6,092 bases of DNA, from positions 1 through 6,092 of the forward strand of contig JAJPYV010000282.1 in assembly GCA_021204735.1 (NCBI GenBank). Reading direction: 5' to 3'. Shown here piece by piece: positions 5,823 to 6,092 of the stretch. A program made the translations under genes and the position numbers. Every line of letters begins with the position of its first letter. The stretch's first letter is position 1. The notes below the pieces were generated by a model. That model did no database searches, was not told the origin of the DNA, and worked only from the letters and a program-made list of their open reading frames with translations. The DNA comes from Prevotella sp. GTDB taxonomy: Bacteria > Bacteroidota > Bacteroidia > Bacteroidales > Bacteroidaceae.

Positions 5823-6092
5823 GGATGCCGACCCCGGCAGCTTCAGGGGAATATATGTCGTCTGCGGTTTCACCGACATGCGCTACGGTATCGACACTCT
5901 TGCTTCTATCATAGAGAACAAGTACCATCTTTCAGTCTTCGTCCCCAACACGCTTTTCCTTTTCTGCGGACGCCGGGCTAATAAGATAAAGGGCCTTGTC
6001 TGGGAAGGCGACGGATACCTGCTCCTCACCAAAAGGGTGGAGTCAGGCAGGTTCGCCTGGCCGAGGACTTCCGATGAGGCAAGGTCCATATC
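5815..6092 (+). CDS. tnpB: IS66-family accessory protein TnpB (3' end outside window)
   Basis: The first 92 codons are present. The IS66 Orf2/TnpB signature is clear: VVCGFTDMRYGIDTLA (residues 15-30), FVPNTLFLFCGRRANKIKGL (43-62) and VWEGDGYLLLTKRVESGRFA followed by W (63-83). Family members are about 115-120 residues, so roughly 25 are missing at the edge. The start ATG overlaps the tnpA stop (ATGCTTAG), the usual coupled arrangement. TnpB is required for efficient transposition of IS66 elements, although its biochemical role is not well defined. Confidence 0.93.
   Translation, partial: MLRDADPGSFRGIYVVCGFTDMRYGIDTLASIIENKYHLSVFVPNTLFLFCGRRANKIKGLVWEGDGYLLLTKRVESGRFAWPRTSDEARSI

Larger units (their letters stand above)
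5304..6092 (+). mobile_element. IS66-family insertion sequence, left part (continues beyond window)
   Basis: The element is identified by the consecutive, overlapping tnpA and tnpB genes typical of IS66; the large tnpC transposase would follow outside the window. The left end is placed at GTAATCG (5304-5310) because IS66 inverted repeats usually begin with GTAA. That boundary is tentative: the matching right end is not in the window, and the 8-bp target duplication expected for the family (candidate 5296-5303, tattatga) cannot be tested. The element is distinctly more GC-rich than the defence operon. Confidence 0.7.

Overview
The window looks like an accessory segment from a low-to-moderate GC Gram-positive bacterium, most likely a gut Clostridia/Lachnospiraceae-type Firmicute. 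The basis is strong purine-rich ribosome sites, a perfect TTGACA-17-TATAAT promoter, and the resemblance of the IS66 TnpA/TnpB proteins to those I associate with that group. No taxonomic marker is present, so this is an inference.

Layout. Positions 1-1371 (minus strand) hold a long open reading frame that runs off the left edge: 457 codons with a start but no stop. It has a probable winged-helix-like N-terminus and a C-terminal half reminiscent of PIN-type nucleases. Positions 1372-1779 hold no intact gene, only minus-strand scraps of decayed membrane proteins, including the unmistakable last transmembrane segment of a GtrA-family protein. Positions 1780-5138 (minus strand) are a two-gene operon: a AAA+ ATPase with a C-terminal helix-turn-helix (3999-5138), overlapping by ATGA with a 740-residue cytoplasmic subtilisin-like S8 protease with a complete catalytic triad (1780-4002). 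This ATPase plus subtilisin pairing matches IetA/IetS, first described as a plasmid stability/incompatibility locus and later listed among anti-phage defence systems (Iet).

Regulation. The operon is driven by a perfect consensus promoter (5186-5214), bracketed by two identical 17-bp elements (5157-5173 and 5221-5237). Each is a direct repeat of TTCGTAC at 10-bp spacing. The downstream copy lies over the expected start of transcription, which suggests tight repression, possibly autoregulation through the helix-turn-helix of the ATPase.

Right flank. From about 5304 to the edge is the left part of an IS66-family insertion sequence on the plus strand: tnpA (5409-5822) overlapping tnpB (5815 onward, cut by the window). 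It carries an unusual set of 9-bp GATTCGCGC-like tandem repeats both in its leader and inside tnpA. The defence operon is thus bounded by an insertion sequence on one side and the wreck of a surface-polysaccharide-type gene on the other, a typical defence-island arrangement.
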